NCBI GenBank assembly: GCA_004335835.1
Contig: RWJK01001239.1
Location: 63,578 to 127,577 of the forward strand
Direction of reading: 5' to 3'
Length of the DNA stretch: 64,000 bases
DNA from: Scenedesmus sp. ARA3
Lineage: Eukaryota > Chlorophyta > Chlorophyceae > Sphaeropleales > Scenedesmaceae
Shown: one piece after another, positions 12,202 through 29,383 of the stretch
Numbering within the stretch: position 1 is the stretch's first letter
Layout: every line of letters begins with the position of its first letter
Translations under genes and position numbers: made by a program
Notes under the pieces: generated by a model
Told to the model about the DNA's origin: nothing
The model's database searches: none
Seen by the model: the letters and a program-made list of their open reading frames with translations, nothing else

Positions 12202-13292
12202 CTCTGCAGCAGCTCTGCAAGAGCAGCAAGCGGCGCTGCAGCAGCGACAATCGGCACTGCCGGGCTTCCTGCTGCCACATCCTCTGTTGCCAGTGCTGGT
12301 GCTGCTGGCTCCACAACCTCAAACATGAACTGGAAGGTGCCTCCAACTGCTGCTGCATATGTGGATGTCTGTGTGCCTTGGCACAGCAGGCGTGCTGCGG
12401 CTCTTGCTGCTGCTGCTGCTGCCGCTGCTGTTGAGCTGCAGGCGGCAGGTGTTGTGCAGCTGGCTGGGTGCTGCAGCCGCATTGCTCTTGGCTGCTTTGA
12501 TCTGTGCTGCTGCAAGCGTTGCTGGCAGAACTGCTGCCAGCCATACACGCAGTGCATTAGCGAAGTCATTGCCTGCAGGGAAAGGTGGCAGCAGCAGCAA
12601 CAGCAGCAGGCGGCAGCAGTGGCGGCAGCAGGCGTCAAGCGTGTTGTACTTCAACCGCCATCGTCACGCAAGCCTTGCTGTCTGCTGTGCTGCACATGCT
12701 GTCACATCAACATTGGTGAAAATTGCACCAGGCCTACCGCATATGATGCGCTGCAGTTACATGCGTGCTACTCAGTCAAGGGCCGATGACTACAGGCATG
12801 TACGCACCAGCAAGTCGCTTATGAAGCAAGGCGCAGAGCAGCGCACCTGCAAGACAGTGCAAGATACCGCATGCAGCTCTCATAGTAAGACCTGACTGCC
12901 TGGAAGTGCACAGTAGATGCCAAGAATGGCAGACTGTGCAGCACCTGACTACATGCTGTGCTGCTGCCAGTTCTGCTGTAGAGCAGTAGAAAGTTTTTGT
13001 GCCAAATTCGCGGCCATGTCCCCCTACCTGCTCCAACTCCTGTAGGCTGGCTCTGCTTGACTTCTACGTTAAGCTGAGCCAGCCTACGCAGGCCCTCAAC
13101 AGGCTGCTGCAGCATGGCCGAGGCGCTGGCAGCACTGCAAGCAGGCAGAGGCTGTTCAAAGACGTCAAAAGCGTCGATTAGCACTCGAGATAGTTTAAAA
13201 ACTGGTTCCTTGGTGACAACAGACCTAGAAGAGCCTGCGTCGTGGCGTGGCGGGCTGCGTTCGCTGAGCTGCGAGCCAACCTCCACCTGCAT
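10566..13292 (-). CDS. Hypothetical Gln/Ala/Ser-rich protein (structure uncertain)
   Basis: Not recognised. A long minus-strand open frame runs from about 12638 to a stop at 10566 (roughly 690 codons). It has several poly-Gln and poly-Ala tracts separated by ordinary-looking segments: GGTFQFMFEVVEP, EVSVAFELLLPVRSVQQLQ, VLGCVNGEPVMELLLDKSW, DLEVARSLKMQLRIIREQ, GMCYIAVYRQLLPLLQDMEL, and a C-terminus ending VVSALQQQLEL. An acidic Ser/Asp/Gly stretch precedes the C-terminus. An upstream minus open frame 13292-13028 starts with ATG (MQVEVGSQLSERSPP) and ends at a good donor; its phase fits an acceptor at about 12575 leading into GNDFANALRVWLAAVLP. That reading is out of frame with the 690-codon frame, so an intron, a sequencing indel or two separate genes must be invoked. 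The antisense Cys-rich frame is rejected. Confidence 0.5.
11911..11998. repeat. Long (CTG)n / (CAG)n tract
   Basis: About 29 uninterrupted CTG units on the plus strand. They encode a poly-Gln run in the minus-strand hypothetical protein. A second, interrupted tract lies at about 12121-12200. Confidence 0.95.
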
Positions 13293-14363
13293 GGTCTCGG
13301 GTGGAGAGCACCTACGGTTGGAACAGTATCTCAGGATGTCAGGTAATTGCTGATGATTCTAGCCTTCTCGGCTGCTAAGCTGCGGATGCTTGCAAGCATC
13401 AGGCATGCCTGAAGGCAGATATCATGTGCACGTAATTTCGAAATATTATTCGCGTGGCGCTGCTGAATATGTGTTGGCTTGGGTATTCTTTTTCACAACG
13501 AAGAAAAACTCTGGTTGATGCGCATGTCCGGTCGAAATGAACATGCCATTGACAGAGCCATAAACCTTGGTTAACAACTTCAGGATCACTGCACGTGCTC
13601 CGACAGGAACGTTTTCATCGCAACCCAACTATCTGAACAGCACTTCAACAAAGTTGAAAACTTGATCATCTTCTGCCAGTATTTTAAGGCACACATGCCA
13701 CTACACCTGCGAAGCAGCAGCACAGCATGCCGGCAGGCTTGCTGCTTCACGCCTGCTGCCCCACCACCAAGCAAGGTCACAGTTCGCGAGTAGCTTGTCC
13801 AGCCTGCAAAGATTAAGTACAAAATCCATATCATTTATAGTCCAGGCTAGCAAACATCCTGCAACAATGGCATGGTCAGCAGTGCTGACTCAGCACGCTT
13901 GATGTCACCACTACTGGCAGTCATTGCCAATGAGTGGCACATGGACCCTGCAAGGCTGCCAAGGTAACCATGGTGCTGAAACCGTTAGGTTATTGTTGAG
14001 AAACTAAATTCATAGTCTTGGCCCGGCTGCAGGTGCTGAAGGCGCTGGACTGCAGGGCATGTGCAGGCCTGCTGTGCCATCCAGCAAACTGCCGACAGAG
14101 CTGCCGTGGTCAACCTGGGAACCGCTTGTTGCTTGCCGAGAGCCACAATTATCACCTGTTACTTGCATTCGCGGTGAGAAGCCGATGTGAATCGCACAGC
14201 AGAGTTCTCAGTCCCTGCCAGAACCCCAACACCCAAACTCTGGAACATTCCTGCAATTGTACTTCAGCACGCGAGCCCGCTTGTGCTGTGCAGTCTGCAG
14301 TGTTGCTCATACGGTCTTGACAAACCTTTCACGTGCTTATTTGAGTTTCGGAAGCTGCACAAC
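13293..14363. other. Intergenic region upstream of MLF
   Basis: Divergent promoter region between the minus-strand hypothetical gene and the plus-strand MLF gene. It is less GC- and CAG-rich than the surroundings. No coding similarity or clear promoter motif was seen. Confidence 0.4.
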
Positions 14364-15582
14364 ATGTTTCCTGGGGGTGGTGGGCTCTTCGGCATGATGA
14401 ATCAGATGAATGCGATGATGAACCAGATGATAAACGATCCATTCATCGCTGGCATGCCTCCTCCCATGGTGTGTAGAGCTTTGGCAGGTCAAATGAGGCT
14501 TTCGACACTTCTGCCCCGTGCTAAACAGCATTCTTGCTCGCAGATGCAGCAGCAGTTCCCTCAGCAGCAACACGCGGGTCCGCAGGTTGAAGAGGTGCAC
14601 CAACACGCTCAACAGCGCGCAGCCCGCGGCGGAGGGCCGATCGTAGAGGAGCCTGATGAGGGTGGGTACTGCACAGCTGCTGTTGTGGTTGAATGGTTTC
14701 GTTGGTAGCATGCGTCGGCTTTCGCATTTGTATTCATGCATGTGTTTGTGCCGCAGATGGCGAGGCTGAAGAGGCGCAGGAGCAGCAGCACGTGCACCAG
14801 CAGCACCCACAGCAGCGCGGCGCAGCAGCATACCCTCCTGCCCCTGCACCAGCAGCAGGCCCCGCAGGAGGCTTTGCAGGACAAGACATGATGCTAGGGG
14901 CACCCATGGTCAACCCGTTTGGCGGTCTTTTTGGCAACATGTTTGCTGGCATGCCTGGGATGATGAGCATGGCGCAGAGCAGCAATGCTGCTGGCGGAGG
15001 TGGCACTGTGTACAGCTACAGCAGCAGCTCTGTGTACAGCTCGGGGCCTGAAGGTTCCTACCACAGCAGCACTACAATGAGGCAGGCGCCTGGAGGGGTG
15101 AGCAGCGAAGTGCCAGCATTAGTCAGCCAAAGGCATATTGCTTCTGCTGCTGCATAATGCATGCAAATGCACGCAGAATAGCAGGTGCTTGCAGGACAGT
15201 GCGTGCTTGCAGGATGAATCACAGCAGCAATTTGCAGGGAAGATGTGCGTCATTGCAAGATGTGTGTGCGCTGCAATGCATTTATGCGCAAAGATCGGAG
15301 CTGTCGCGCTGCCGTGTCTTGCCTGGATAGTGCACAACAGCAGATGACACATCCTGACCAAGAGACAGCAGCGCACAGCAGCAGCTGCAGCATGCGCATT
15401 ACTGTACGCAACAGCACAGCTTTAATGCTTGATGTGCAGCACATTTTGTGTGTTGTGGCGCCGCGTGACGGGCTTGCAAGCAGGCCTGGAGGCAATGCAG
15501 CAATGCATCATCAGCATGTGGCAGCTCTCCTGCAAGGGCTTGTCTTCTGCTGCTGTGAAAGTAATGCTCATCTGCTGCCTGC

Positions 15583-15617
<35 letters not shown>

Positions 15618-16293
15618 GTTGCAGGTGCGTGAGACGCAGAAGACAGTGCGTGACGGCCGCACTGGCTACGAGTCCATGACCATCCAGCGAGGCCTGGGAG
15701 AGAGGGTGAGGGCTGCATACAGGGCATTGTGCCGGTGATGCCAGAGCTTCATGAAGCAGATCAGCAACTGGAACATACTGAAATCATGCTTGCCTGGTGC
15801 TGTATGACGCAGCTTGGATGTCCGAAAGTGGCTCGATGCGCGCTATGCACGCTCACGCCGCCGCCACTCGTGCATGCTTGCTGCGCGCTTTGCACATGTG
15901 CAGGAGCGCGTGATCAGCCGCACACGCGATGGCAGCGGCGCAGTGCACACGCAGGAGCGCCACATCGGCATTGACCCCGGCATTGACCCCCATGCAGCAG
16001 AGCACTTTGACCAGGAATGGGTGCAGCATGCCGAGCAGACGATGCCGCAATGGATGAACCAGTCTGGCAGGCAGCAGCAGCTGCAGGGCCCCAGGGGGCA
16101 GCAGCAGCAGCAGCTGGCGCTGCCGCCTGCACAAGGCGGCAACCAGACGGTGCAGCAGGATGGCAGGTTTGCTGGGTACCAGCAGCATCAGCAGCAGTAT
16201 GGTCAGGCGCAGGGTGGGCAGTATGGTTTTGGTGTTGGCTATCAGCAGCAGCAGGGCAGGGGTGGGACCTGGAGTGGCGGCTACCATGTGTGA
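14364..16293 (+). CDS. MLF: Myeloid leukemia factor (MLF) family protein
   Basis: MLF proteins are conserved small regulators reported in the nucleus and cytoplasm; their molecular function is not settled. Exons: 14364-14468, 14544-14661, 14757-15097, 15625-15705, 15904-16293; phases agree, giving 344 residues. The N-terminus is Met/Asn-rich (MMNQMNAMMNQMINDPF), like other MLF N-termini. The family core is the SSSVYSSGPEG segment followed by TTMRQAPGG, then VRETQKTVRDGRTGYESM (exon 4), then ERVISRTRDGSG and AAEHFDQEWV (exon 5). These match the order seen in animal MLF1 (RRAPGGIKETRKAMRDS... then DEEW). The C-terminal tail is Gln/Gly-rich. The ATG at 14364 fits the start of the conserved N-terminus. 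A CTG tract of about 10 units sits just before the exon 4 acceptor. Confidence 0.9.
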
Positions 16294-18151
16294 TGGCATG
16301 CTGACGGCGCGTTGGGTTTGATTGAGCTGTTAGATGTAGATAGATTTGCCACAGCGGTATGGTAGGACAATTGTCATGGTGGTTACCTGCCAACAGCAGC
16401 AGCAGCATGTCAACGTTGTCAGCAGTCTATCAGCTGCACTGCTAGCGCATTCTTGTTGGGGGGCAGGCATGGTGCATTGTCTGGCGTGCTCAACCTCTGC
16501 GCAGAGCGCTTGGGCAAGGCATTGTTTCTTGTCTCTGCCAGCAAGTGCCAGGGCAGCGTTCAACGTGTTCTGGTGTGTGATGCATGCGTTGTGCAGCAAG
16601 TGCAATCACCTGATCTGTTGGAGTGGGGTTTGTATGTGTACTGGTGTCTGGCTGTATAATGGTGCATGTCTGCGTAAATTCTGTGAGCCAGCCCTTTGTA
16701 GTTTATGCGTGAGCACTTGCATCATGGTTTGCGGGTGTATGCAGCAATGTAGGCATGGGCGTGGGCTGTGGGACATCCCCTGCATGGCAGCAGTGCTGCG
16801 TCCCTCTGCTGCACTGATTACAGAGCTGCATGCGTAGTTTTCTGGCAGGCCTGCGTGTGAGCAAGCTGTGTTGAGAGGGGTTCGCAGTGGAAGGCATGCA
16901 AGCAGGATCGCAGAGTATGATACAAGCATAGTTGTGTGTGAAGTTGCAGTGGCTGAGGCGACGGTGTATAACAGCGACAGGAAAGCATGTGTCGTGGTTT
17001 GTTGTGATTATGAAACACCCGCAGGTGCTTGCCGCCTGCTACTTAGACCAGCATGGCGAGAGGCAGCAGGTATCAGTAAGGCAGCATCATGCTGCTTGTG
17101 ATTATGCATCAAGCAGGCGGTGACTGGCTGCTGCTGATTTTTGAATGCATCTTTAGATGGCTGATGGAGCCAGCCTACTGTGAGTCCGCCATTACATTGC
17201 AAACAGACAATGCTGTTCTGTAACACCCAGAGTGCGCATTTTTGTGACCATCTCACCGCCCCACCGTGCTGCAGTGCTGTACAAACCAAGACATGCGCGT
17301 TAAAAGGTCCCGCTGCATGTTCAACAGTAACTCGTCAGGAATGATGCAAGTCGCTAGGCATCCTCTTCTTCTGGTGGTGGCCTTGCATTGCACTCTTCAA
17401 CGCCTCTGCTTTACACGAGATGTAACAAGCATTCTTATGCTTACACCTTTTAGGAAGCAAGTTTCGTTGTCAAACACTGTAACAGGCGTTACAAAACACC
17501 GCAATCATCAGGGAGTGTCTACAACCAGCATGCCTGCATGCGCACCAAAATGCCGCATGCAGCACTCCCAAAAGCCCCACCCCACCAGCACATGCACAGC
17601 ATGACGAACCACCCTGCGCATGCCGCCCCGTACACACAACTGCAAGCCGCTTGTGACTGCCACTGTACATGCAGCGGCTAAGTTGCTAACCAAACCTCAA
17701 CACACCATGACCATTGCTTAAAAAGAAGGCGCGCATGCCCGTGATGTTAAGCAGCAGGCACTCACGACATTGCTGCATGCAAGAGCTTGCTTCACTGAGC
17801 AAGGCCAGGGTAGCCTGGCAATAGAGCTGACGTTAGTCGCCAGAAGATTCTCAGATGCTGCCAAATGCCAGGCCTCCTACACAAATGCACCTGCCATGCT
17901 TCGTGCATTTGAATATCGTAATGACAACACTGGCATAACACTGCTGCAGCCGATTTGGCGCAACCCACTGCAACAAACCCAGCCAACCAATCCCAAGACG
18001 GAGATGCTTGGAAAGCAATCCGCCGCTCCCAGCATGACATCATGTGGCATTGACGCTGTGCTGCTGCTTAGAGCTCAACACGCAGGGAATGCATTCTTGC
18101 TGAGCAGGCTGACAATAATCGCCTTCAGAGAAAGACTGCTGCTGCTGCTGC
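16294..18151. other. Convergent intergenic region
   Basis: Lies between the 3' ends of MLF (plus) and the first secreted-protein paralogue (minus). No open frame resembles a known protein. No strong repeat was noticed. Confidence 0.4.
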
Positions 18152-23152
<5,001 letters not shown>

Positions 23153-24242
23153 GGTGACCTTCGCAGCCAAGGGTAGTTACAGAGATTGCAGGATCGTGCA
23201 AAGCATAGGACACGCGGACACACGAAGGAGCGCATTCGATGATGAAATGTGTCTTCTTCAATGTCCTGCGTGACGTGCAGTGGTGGGCGGTGTGAGCGTT
23301 GTTACCTGTGAACTAGGGTTCTTGTGAAACTCCTACAACGTTGTAGTTGCAACTACTCGATACTCCTACTCCGAACACCCAACGATAGTTGCAGCCAATC
23401 AGTTGGTGTCAAGGCAGCGGCAGCCAGATCCTCAAGCTGTTGAAGCTATTACAAAAGCACAGGTGCTGCCTGAGCGTCTGCTGCTGACTAGCCAGTTGAG
23501 TTGAAACACAACATTTGCACAGCTGCAGCCTGCAGCTGAACCCGATGCCGCAAATGTGCAACGCCCAGTTCAGCTTTTCCGATGCACCTGCATCTATACA
23601 ACGTGCTCAGTACATGACTACAACCCAAAAAACAACATGCCGGCATGCGCAGCGCCTGTGTGCATTCAGCCTACGTTGCGTGCAATGCAGGTCTGCCTGC
23701 AGCTGCGCGCACCGATCCCAACCAAATTCTTAACCAAATTCAAAGTACATGCCATGCGTGTGGTGCTGGAAAAGCAGTCGCAATTAAACTGGCATCTCCA
23801 GCAAGTGCACAGCATGTTGTGGTTTACCCGTATGCTGTACACTGCCAGCTGTTCTGCTGTCTTCGCTGCTTGAAGGTGCTGCGCAATCTTAACAATGCCA
23901 GGCTTGCCTTGCAAGAGTACTGGAGCACTCCTGTATTATGACAGTTCTAGGCATGGTAATTGCACAACCGTTCACCTGCAAGCAATGCTGGTCCAGAAGC
24001 CCCCCTGCCCAAAGGCTCTCGGGGCTCCAAGTGGGCTCCTGTGCTGCTGAACTGACAAGCTGCCGAATACCAGGCAAACCCTGTACTGCTGTGCCAAACC
24101 ATGTATTTGATTCTCCATGGAATTGCACCCATTGGCGATGCGGGTGAACCACTGAATCGAAAATTTAAACCAACCCAGATTGGCGTTCTTTGCAGGTTCT
24201 GTGGAGCTGCTGTTGTTGTAAGTGCAACAAGCGGAGTTCCGC
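23153..24242. other. Intergenic/promoter segment between the two paralogues
   Basis: About 23260-23725 is clearly similar to 28275-28690 upstream of the second paralogue (shared GAACTAGGGTTCTTG and GTGCAATGCAGGTCTGCCTG blocks). The tandem duplication therefore included the promoter region. No gene was seen. Confidence 0.65.
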
Positions 24243-24299
24243 TCATGCGTCTTCTGGCAGCGCAAAGATGTGCACCTTCTGCTCCTGGGCCACACACCT

Positions 24300-24357
<58 letters not shown>

Positions 24358-24407
24358 NNNNNNNNNNNNNNNNNNNNNNNNNNNNNNNNNNNNNNNNNNN
24401 NNNNNNN

Positions 24408-24459
<52 letters not shown>

Positions 24460-27400
24460 GCGGCGGCAGCGGCAGCAGCAGCAGCGGCAGCGGCGCTATC
24501 AAAGGAGCACAACCGATCAGGTAGCGCTGAGGCACCAGTAACTAGCCCTGGCATGCAGCCGTGAAATGTTCCGCCAGACAACAGCTGCTCTGCAATGTAA
24601 GCACTTTCTTTGCTTGCTGTTGCTGACAGCCACAATGATGCGGGTATGTACCCCCAAGCGCCCGGAACTGTGCAGTTCAGAGCAGATGATGCTAGCCGCC
24701 GCATGCTAGTTCTGCTAGTGCTGCTGCAGCGCAATCACGCTGCATCTTGCAAGCAGCTACTGCAGACAGGCAGCGCCCCAGCACAGGAAGAGGTGACAGA
24801 GCTGCATTCTGGCCTCACCTTGACCACGTTCCAGCCGCACCCGTTGCCGCTCTTGCCGTTGCTGACAGACACCACAATGCGGCCGTTGCCTGCATCCTTG
24901 CCCCGCTCACCACCCCAGCAGTGGTTGCCTGCAGCCAGCATACACCACACAACCCGAGTGAAAAGGCCTCTTTACACAGCTCCTGCACTCAGAAGAATGT
25001 GAATGCATAGCTGCGCGCCTTCAAGCAATGATGAACCAGGAGAGCCCTGCCCATGCTCTCCTGACGCATGAGTGCATGCGCTAAGGCAGCAGTCAACAGC
25101 CAAGAGCAGCGAGTTGCCTCTAACTTGGCAGAGGCGTGTGTGAATGTGTAGGCGGTAGACCACAAGACACACGCTGCTTCCAACACATACATGCTCAACC
25201 CCTGCCTCACAATCATATGATTGTTGCGGCATTGCTGTCCTATTCAAAGCATCGTGCCTGCACACTTTTTCTGCATCGCTCGCCAGCTAACATCAAATCG
25301 GATCCTGCTGGCGCTTCAAGCACACCGCAAGAAAGTAACATGAAAGTAACAAAATAACATAACAGTGGCAGCCCACCCTCGCACAGCCCCATGAGCAGGT
25401 CTTCCCCGTCCCGCTGCTGGTAGTGCACTCCCTCAAAGCCCTTGTTCTCCCCCATCAGTGTGAAGTGTACCGGGCACACCTGTAGAGAGGACATGAGAGC
25501 GCAGCGCACGCGGTCGCTTATTTTGCACATGCTAGGCATGCATCAGGCAGAGCCACCACACTCGCTTTTGTGCTTCAGCGTGAAGTGCACCGGGCACACC
25601 TGCAGGGGCAGCATGCGGGCAAGCATGGCATCAGGCGGCATGCAAAGCAATGCATGCATCAGGCACACATGCTGTGCACCCTTGTTCTTGTGCTTAAGCG
25701 TGAAACGCACCGGGTGCACCTGCAGCACCACCATGCAACATCAGCTCACATGGCAAGACGGTACACACTGCAACCCACTGCGTTTGTGACACTGCAGGTG
25801 TACTACCCTAGGCCCCATCCTGTGCATGTCTTTTGTGCGCTGAGAAACAGCTGCTCTTGCCGAGTGAGACAGCATGCAATCTGCAGTGGATGAAGAGCAA
25901 CAACCAGGCCCAGCATGATGTTAGGCAAAACCATCAAAACACAGCTCTTTGTGGCGGCGGGAGTAGCAGCAGCACAGCGCTGCACAGCCAATGCAACGGT
26001 TCCAAGTAGCAAGCATTGCAGCTTCGCTTTGTACACAAATGACAGTTGCAGCATCACACCGGCTGTAATTGAACACGCTCACCTGCACTGTGTCGTACTG
26101 TTTGCCGTCTTCGCTGATGCGCAGCTCGTGCGTAAAAGGGTGCAGCTCCTCGTGCTTCTCGTGGTAGCGCACCTCCTCCATGGCCAGGAAGTGGCCCGTG
26201 GACTCAACGTACGTGAGCCCCTGCGGCAGCAGCGGCAGCAGTTGGTGCACATGCAGGAGCAGCAGCAGCAATTGGTGCACGTGCATTGCAACATAGATCG
26301 GTTTAGGAGGTTTGTGAGTAACAAAGCTCAATGGGCAGGTAGAACGCGTGGAGTCCAAGGGCGCTGCCCCTGGCCACACACGCCGTCTCCAGCCCTAACT
26401 TACCCAGGAGCTGCCGAGCTGCCTGGGTAGTCACTCACTCACAAACCTCAAGCTCTTGCACCTGTTCTGTGTGTGGTTATGTCTGTGCATTGCACGATGG
26501 TGTCTCTGACCGACTGGCCGGCGCCACAGCAGCAAGTTGCGTCCCAGCAACAACAGCAACGTCGTGAGGATGTACTCACTGCACACAACCTGACCGCTGT
26601 AATTTATATCACTGCTGTCTCTACGTTCCAGTGTTGGTGAACAACGCTATATATGGCTTTGATATAGAGCGCGCCGCACCTCGAACTGGCTCTCATTCTC
26701 GCCGGGCTTGTGGCCAACCAGCTCATTCTTTTTGGCAGCAAACTCCATGTGGCGGTCGATGCGCCCCAGCGCGTGCAGGTTGTCAAACACTGCGGCACGA
26801 CACCATATTTGTTGAAGTAAGTCAGGGCAGTGCTGACGATTTGCAGGTCAATGCGTCCCAGCGCGTGCAGGTTGTCAAACACTGCGCAAAGCCGAACAGC
26901 ACATTGTAAGATGTGTAATGGCAGTGCTGATGGTCGCTGCGGCAGAGGGCATGCAGCACAGACAGCACCGTGTTGGCTGCTGCGGAGAAGTTGCTGCAGC
27001 ACTGGGCAACAGGGCAGTGTGTTCAGCACTGCAGAGGTCGGAGTGGTATATGGCAGCAATATTGTGTGAATTGTATCACACTGCAGCACGACACAAGCCT
27101 GTAGGATACATTAGCAGAGCGCTGACAGTTGCTGCTAACTGTGCCATCAGAGAGCTCAGGCAAGGCTTGCACTCAGCAGCAGGAACCAAGAGGCACAAGC
27201 AACACCAGCAGCACAACACCGGTTCCGTGCTGCGCTACACACCTATCCACAGCCACTCTTCCACTCTATAGTGTGGATCGTTGAAAGGTGCAATGGTCAT
27301 GCCGCTTGCCTCAAACCTGCAGTCACCGAGTGCAACCAGACAGCTGGCTTCTGTGAGTGTATGTACATGTACACGTTGTGTGGCAGGTTGTTCGGCGCAC

Positions 27401-28175
27401 AACAGCGGCATACCCGGACTTGCACTTCGCCATCGTGCACTGCTGTGCCTTCTGATGGCAAAGACGTGCATAAGAAACCCTGGCAGCATGATATGCTAGC
27501 ACAAAAACTCCGTAATCGTGTTCCCCCTGTTGTGCCTTACACGGCCTTCGCAGAACATGCGGTTTGTGCATGGGCAACCATTTGCAGCAGCAGCCACACT
27601 GTGGCACTGGCAGTGCAGCTGCTGCAATGCACTCCGCTGATAGCAAGCTCGCCAGCTCTTACTTGGTTTCGCCCTCGATGTCTCTGAACAGTCCGATAAG
27701 AGGCATCTGTGGCGCGTGAGATAGCAAGTGTCAGTGAGGGAGAGAGTGACTACGCAGGCAGCTCTGCAGCTCCTGGGTAAGTTAAGGCTTAGAGGGTGTG
27801 TGTGGCCAGGGTCGCAGCCCCTGGGCTCCACACCCTCTACCTGTGCAAGTTTCTGCACAGCAGGCTAGCACAGGGAGCGGCAGCAGCAACAGCAGCAGCG
27901 CTGCTAGAAGCACTGAAAATACTATGATAGGGTTTGCCCCCCAGCTCAGCCCACCGGCAGCATCTCACCTCCCTTATCAGTTTCAGCATGGACTTTCGAA
28001 AGCTCGCTTCTTCGCACTCCGTGCCTTTGCCTCCATGCTTTCCCATAAGAGCGCCAGGACCAGACTCGGAGCTTCGCAGCTCCTTGAGCTCAGGAAGGCG
28101 TGCGGCACATGTGTCACCGATTAACATAATACATATAAGCACGACTAACGCGAGAACGCGCGCCCTGGCCCACAT
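24243..28175 (-). CDS. Secreted conserved protein, paralogue 2 (interrupted by assembly gap)
   Basis: Tandem paralogue of 18152-23152 with the same exon lengths. Minus exons found: 28175-27969 (signal peptide MWARARVLALVVLICIM), 27706-27663, 27316-27243, 26789-26680, 26220-26083, 25479-25377, 24928-24819, and a terminal exon 24297-24243 encoding VAQEQKVHIFALPEDA. The counterparts of exons 8, 9 and 10 (TAYFTDYSG, SQENATLWIG and WLDDVRF blocks) are absent: only about 520 bases, including a 50-N gap inside a CAG tract, separate exon 7 from the last exon. The likeliest reading is that sequence is missing in the assembly. True loss would give a non-functional gene, since exon 7 (phase 0) and exon 11 (phase 2) do not join in frame. 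Function is unresolved, as for paralogue 1. Confidence 0.75.
24301..24456. repeat. CAG tract containing an assembly gap
   Basis: Pure CAG on both sides of 50 N (24358-24407). The round number suggests a gap of unknown real size. It lies in the intron of paralogue 2 where three exons are missing. Confidence 0.95.
25556..25728 (-). repeat. Echoes of exon 6 5' edge (paralogue 2)
   Basis: Two upstream copies (about 25562-25602 and 25679-25722) of the exon 6 start at 25479. Each keeps the acceptor and the VHFTLKH-like codons. The arrangement parallels that in paralogue 1. Confidence 0.75.
26307..26449. mobile_element. MITE-like element with 13-bp terminal inverted repeats
   Basis: GAGGTTTGTGAGT at 26307-26319 is the exact inverted complement of ACTCACAAACCTC at 26437-26449. 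The 143-bp interior includes an imperfect hairpin at 26403-26427. It lies in intron 4 of paralogue 2 and is absent from the matching intron of paralogue 1. No clear target-site duplication was seen. Confidence 0.6.
27733..27845. mobile_element. Second, inverted copy of the MITE-like element (diverged)
   Basis: About 105 bases match the reverse complement of 26335-26437 (shared CAGCTCCTGGGTAAGTTA and GTGTGTGGCCAGGG blocks). The terminal repeats are degraded. It lies in intron 1 of the same gene and is absent from paralogue 1. Confidence 0.55.
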
Positions 28176-29383
28176 GGTGACCCTACGCAGCTGCGGGTAC
28201 TGACTGAGATTGCAGGATCGTGCAACGCAGGGGAGACGACGGAGCCAAGCCACATTTAACCATTGAATCTGTCATGTGCTTCAGCTTCCTGCAAGACTTG
28301 AGGTGGTGGGCGGTGTGGGCGCTGCCACGTGCGAACTAGGGTTCTTGCGGAAACTCCTACTCAGAACACGATGATTGCAGCCGATCAGGTGGTTTCAAGG
28401 CAGTGGAAGCCAGGTCCCCGAACTTTTGATGCCATTACAAAGCACAGGTGCTGCCTGAGCGTCTGCTGCTGCACCAGCCAAGTGGGTAACTACACAACAC
28501 TAGTGCAGCCCAATGCCCCAGATGCACAACACCCAGTTCAGCTTGTTCGATGCACCTGCATCTATGATACGCGCGAAGTAAATGACTACAACACAAAAAC
28601 AACATGCCTGCATGCGCTGCGGTTGTGTGCAATCACACTACGTCGCGTGCAATGCAGGTCTGCCTGCAGCTGCGCACGCCAATCTAACCAAACCCTAAAG
28701 AACCGGCAAGTCAACTTGCAGCACCACAGAGCACTGCACCAAAAGGATGCCTCTCTGGCATGCACACGACGCTCACCAGCATCCTGCAGTAGCCAAAGTC
28801 TCCTAGCTGTGCCGATCGTGCAAATGCACCTACATGCACTGCTGCTCAGCAGTGGCAGGCTGCCAGGAGTCCTGCTGCTCTTCCTGCAGCCAGCCCACTG
28901 CTGCAGCAACTGGTCTTCCACAGGCGTTTATCATGTTTTGGAGTGCCGCGTTTGTTTGTTTGTCTGTTGTTGCTGCTGCTGCTGCTCAAGGAGCAACCTC
29001 GGCAAAGTTCTCAACGCTCTTTGCCCTGCAGTCACATCAGCATGGCGGCATATGCATGCAGAACAGCAGCACACACCTGTCATCAACACACACATACTAT
29101 AGTATATGACTCTCGTGTGTGCATGCATTGGCAGTAGTTGCTGCTGTTAACATATCAACACTGTGTGGATGCACAAATGCATGCCATAGCCGTGCCTCTC
29201 ATAAGAGAAGACGCATTCTGCCTGGTGTGCAGGGTGCCAATGCATTTGCGCCCATGTTGCTTACAATGTGTACACCACATACAAGGTCGCCATGTAGGCC
29301 AAATGCAGTCGCGATCATCCGAACATATACTTGTACTGCTGCAGCATTCAGTACTGCTGTTGGTGTTCCTGCTGCCGTTGCAC
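28176..29383. other. Intergenic region
   Basis: Contains the duplicated upstream segment of the secreted-protein genes (to about 28690) and the 3' flank of the MIF-like gene. A minus-strand TGTAA at 29265-29261 is about 120 bases beyond the MIF stop. No gene was seen. Confidence 0.45.
29261..29265 (-). terminator. Putative TGTAA polyadenylation signal (MIF-like gene)
   Basis: Minus-strand TGTAA about 120 bases downstream of the stop codon; TGTAA is the usual green-algal signal. Confidence 0.4.

Noticed and set aside
11026..12789. Plus-strand open frame of about 587 codons rich in Cys and Ala
   Set aside because: It is the antisense reading of CAG tracts (CTG/TGC/GCT runs). The minus strand gives poly-Gln and poly-Ala with ordinary segments between, typical of this genome.
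26830..26890. Second VFDNLHALGRID copy as a true exon of paralogue 2
   Set aside because: It lacks the rest of exon 4 and a donor, and lies upstream of the full exon, so it is an echo of the exon 4 5' edge (similar decayed copies occur near 21960 and 22110 in paralogue 1).
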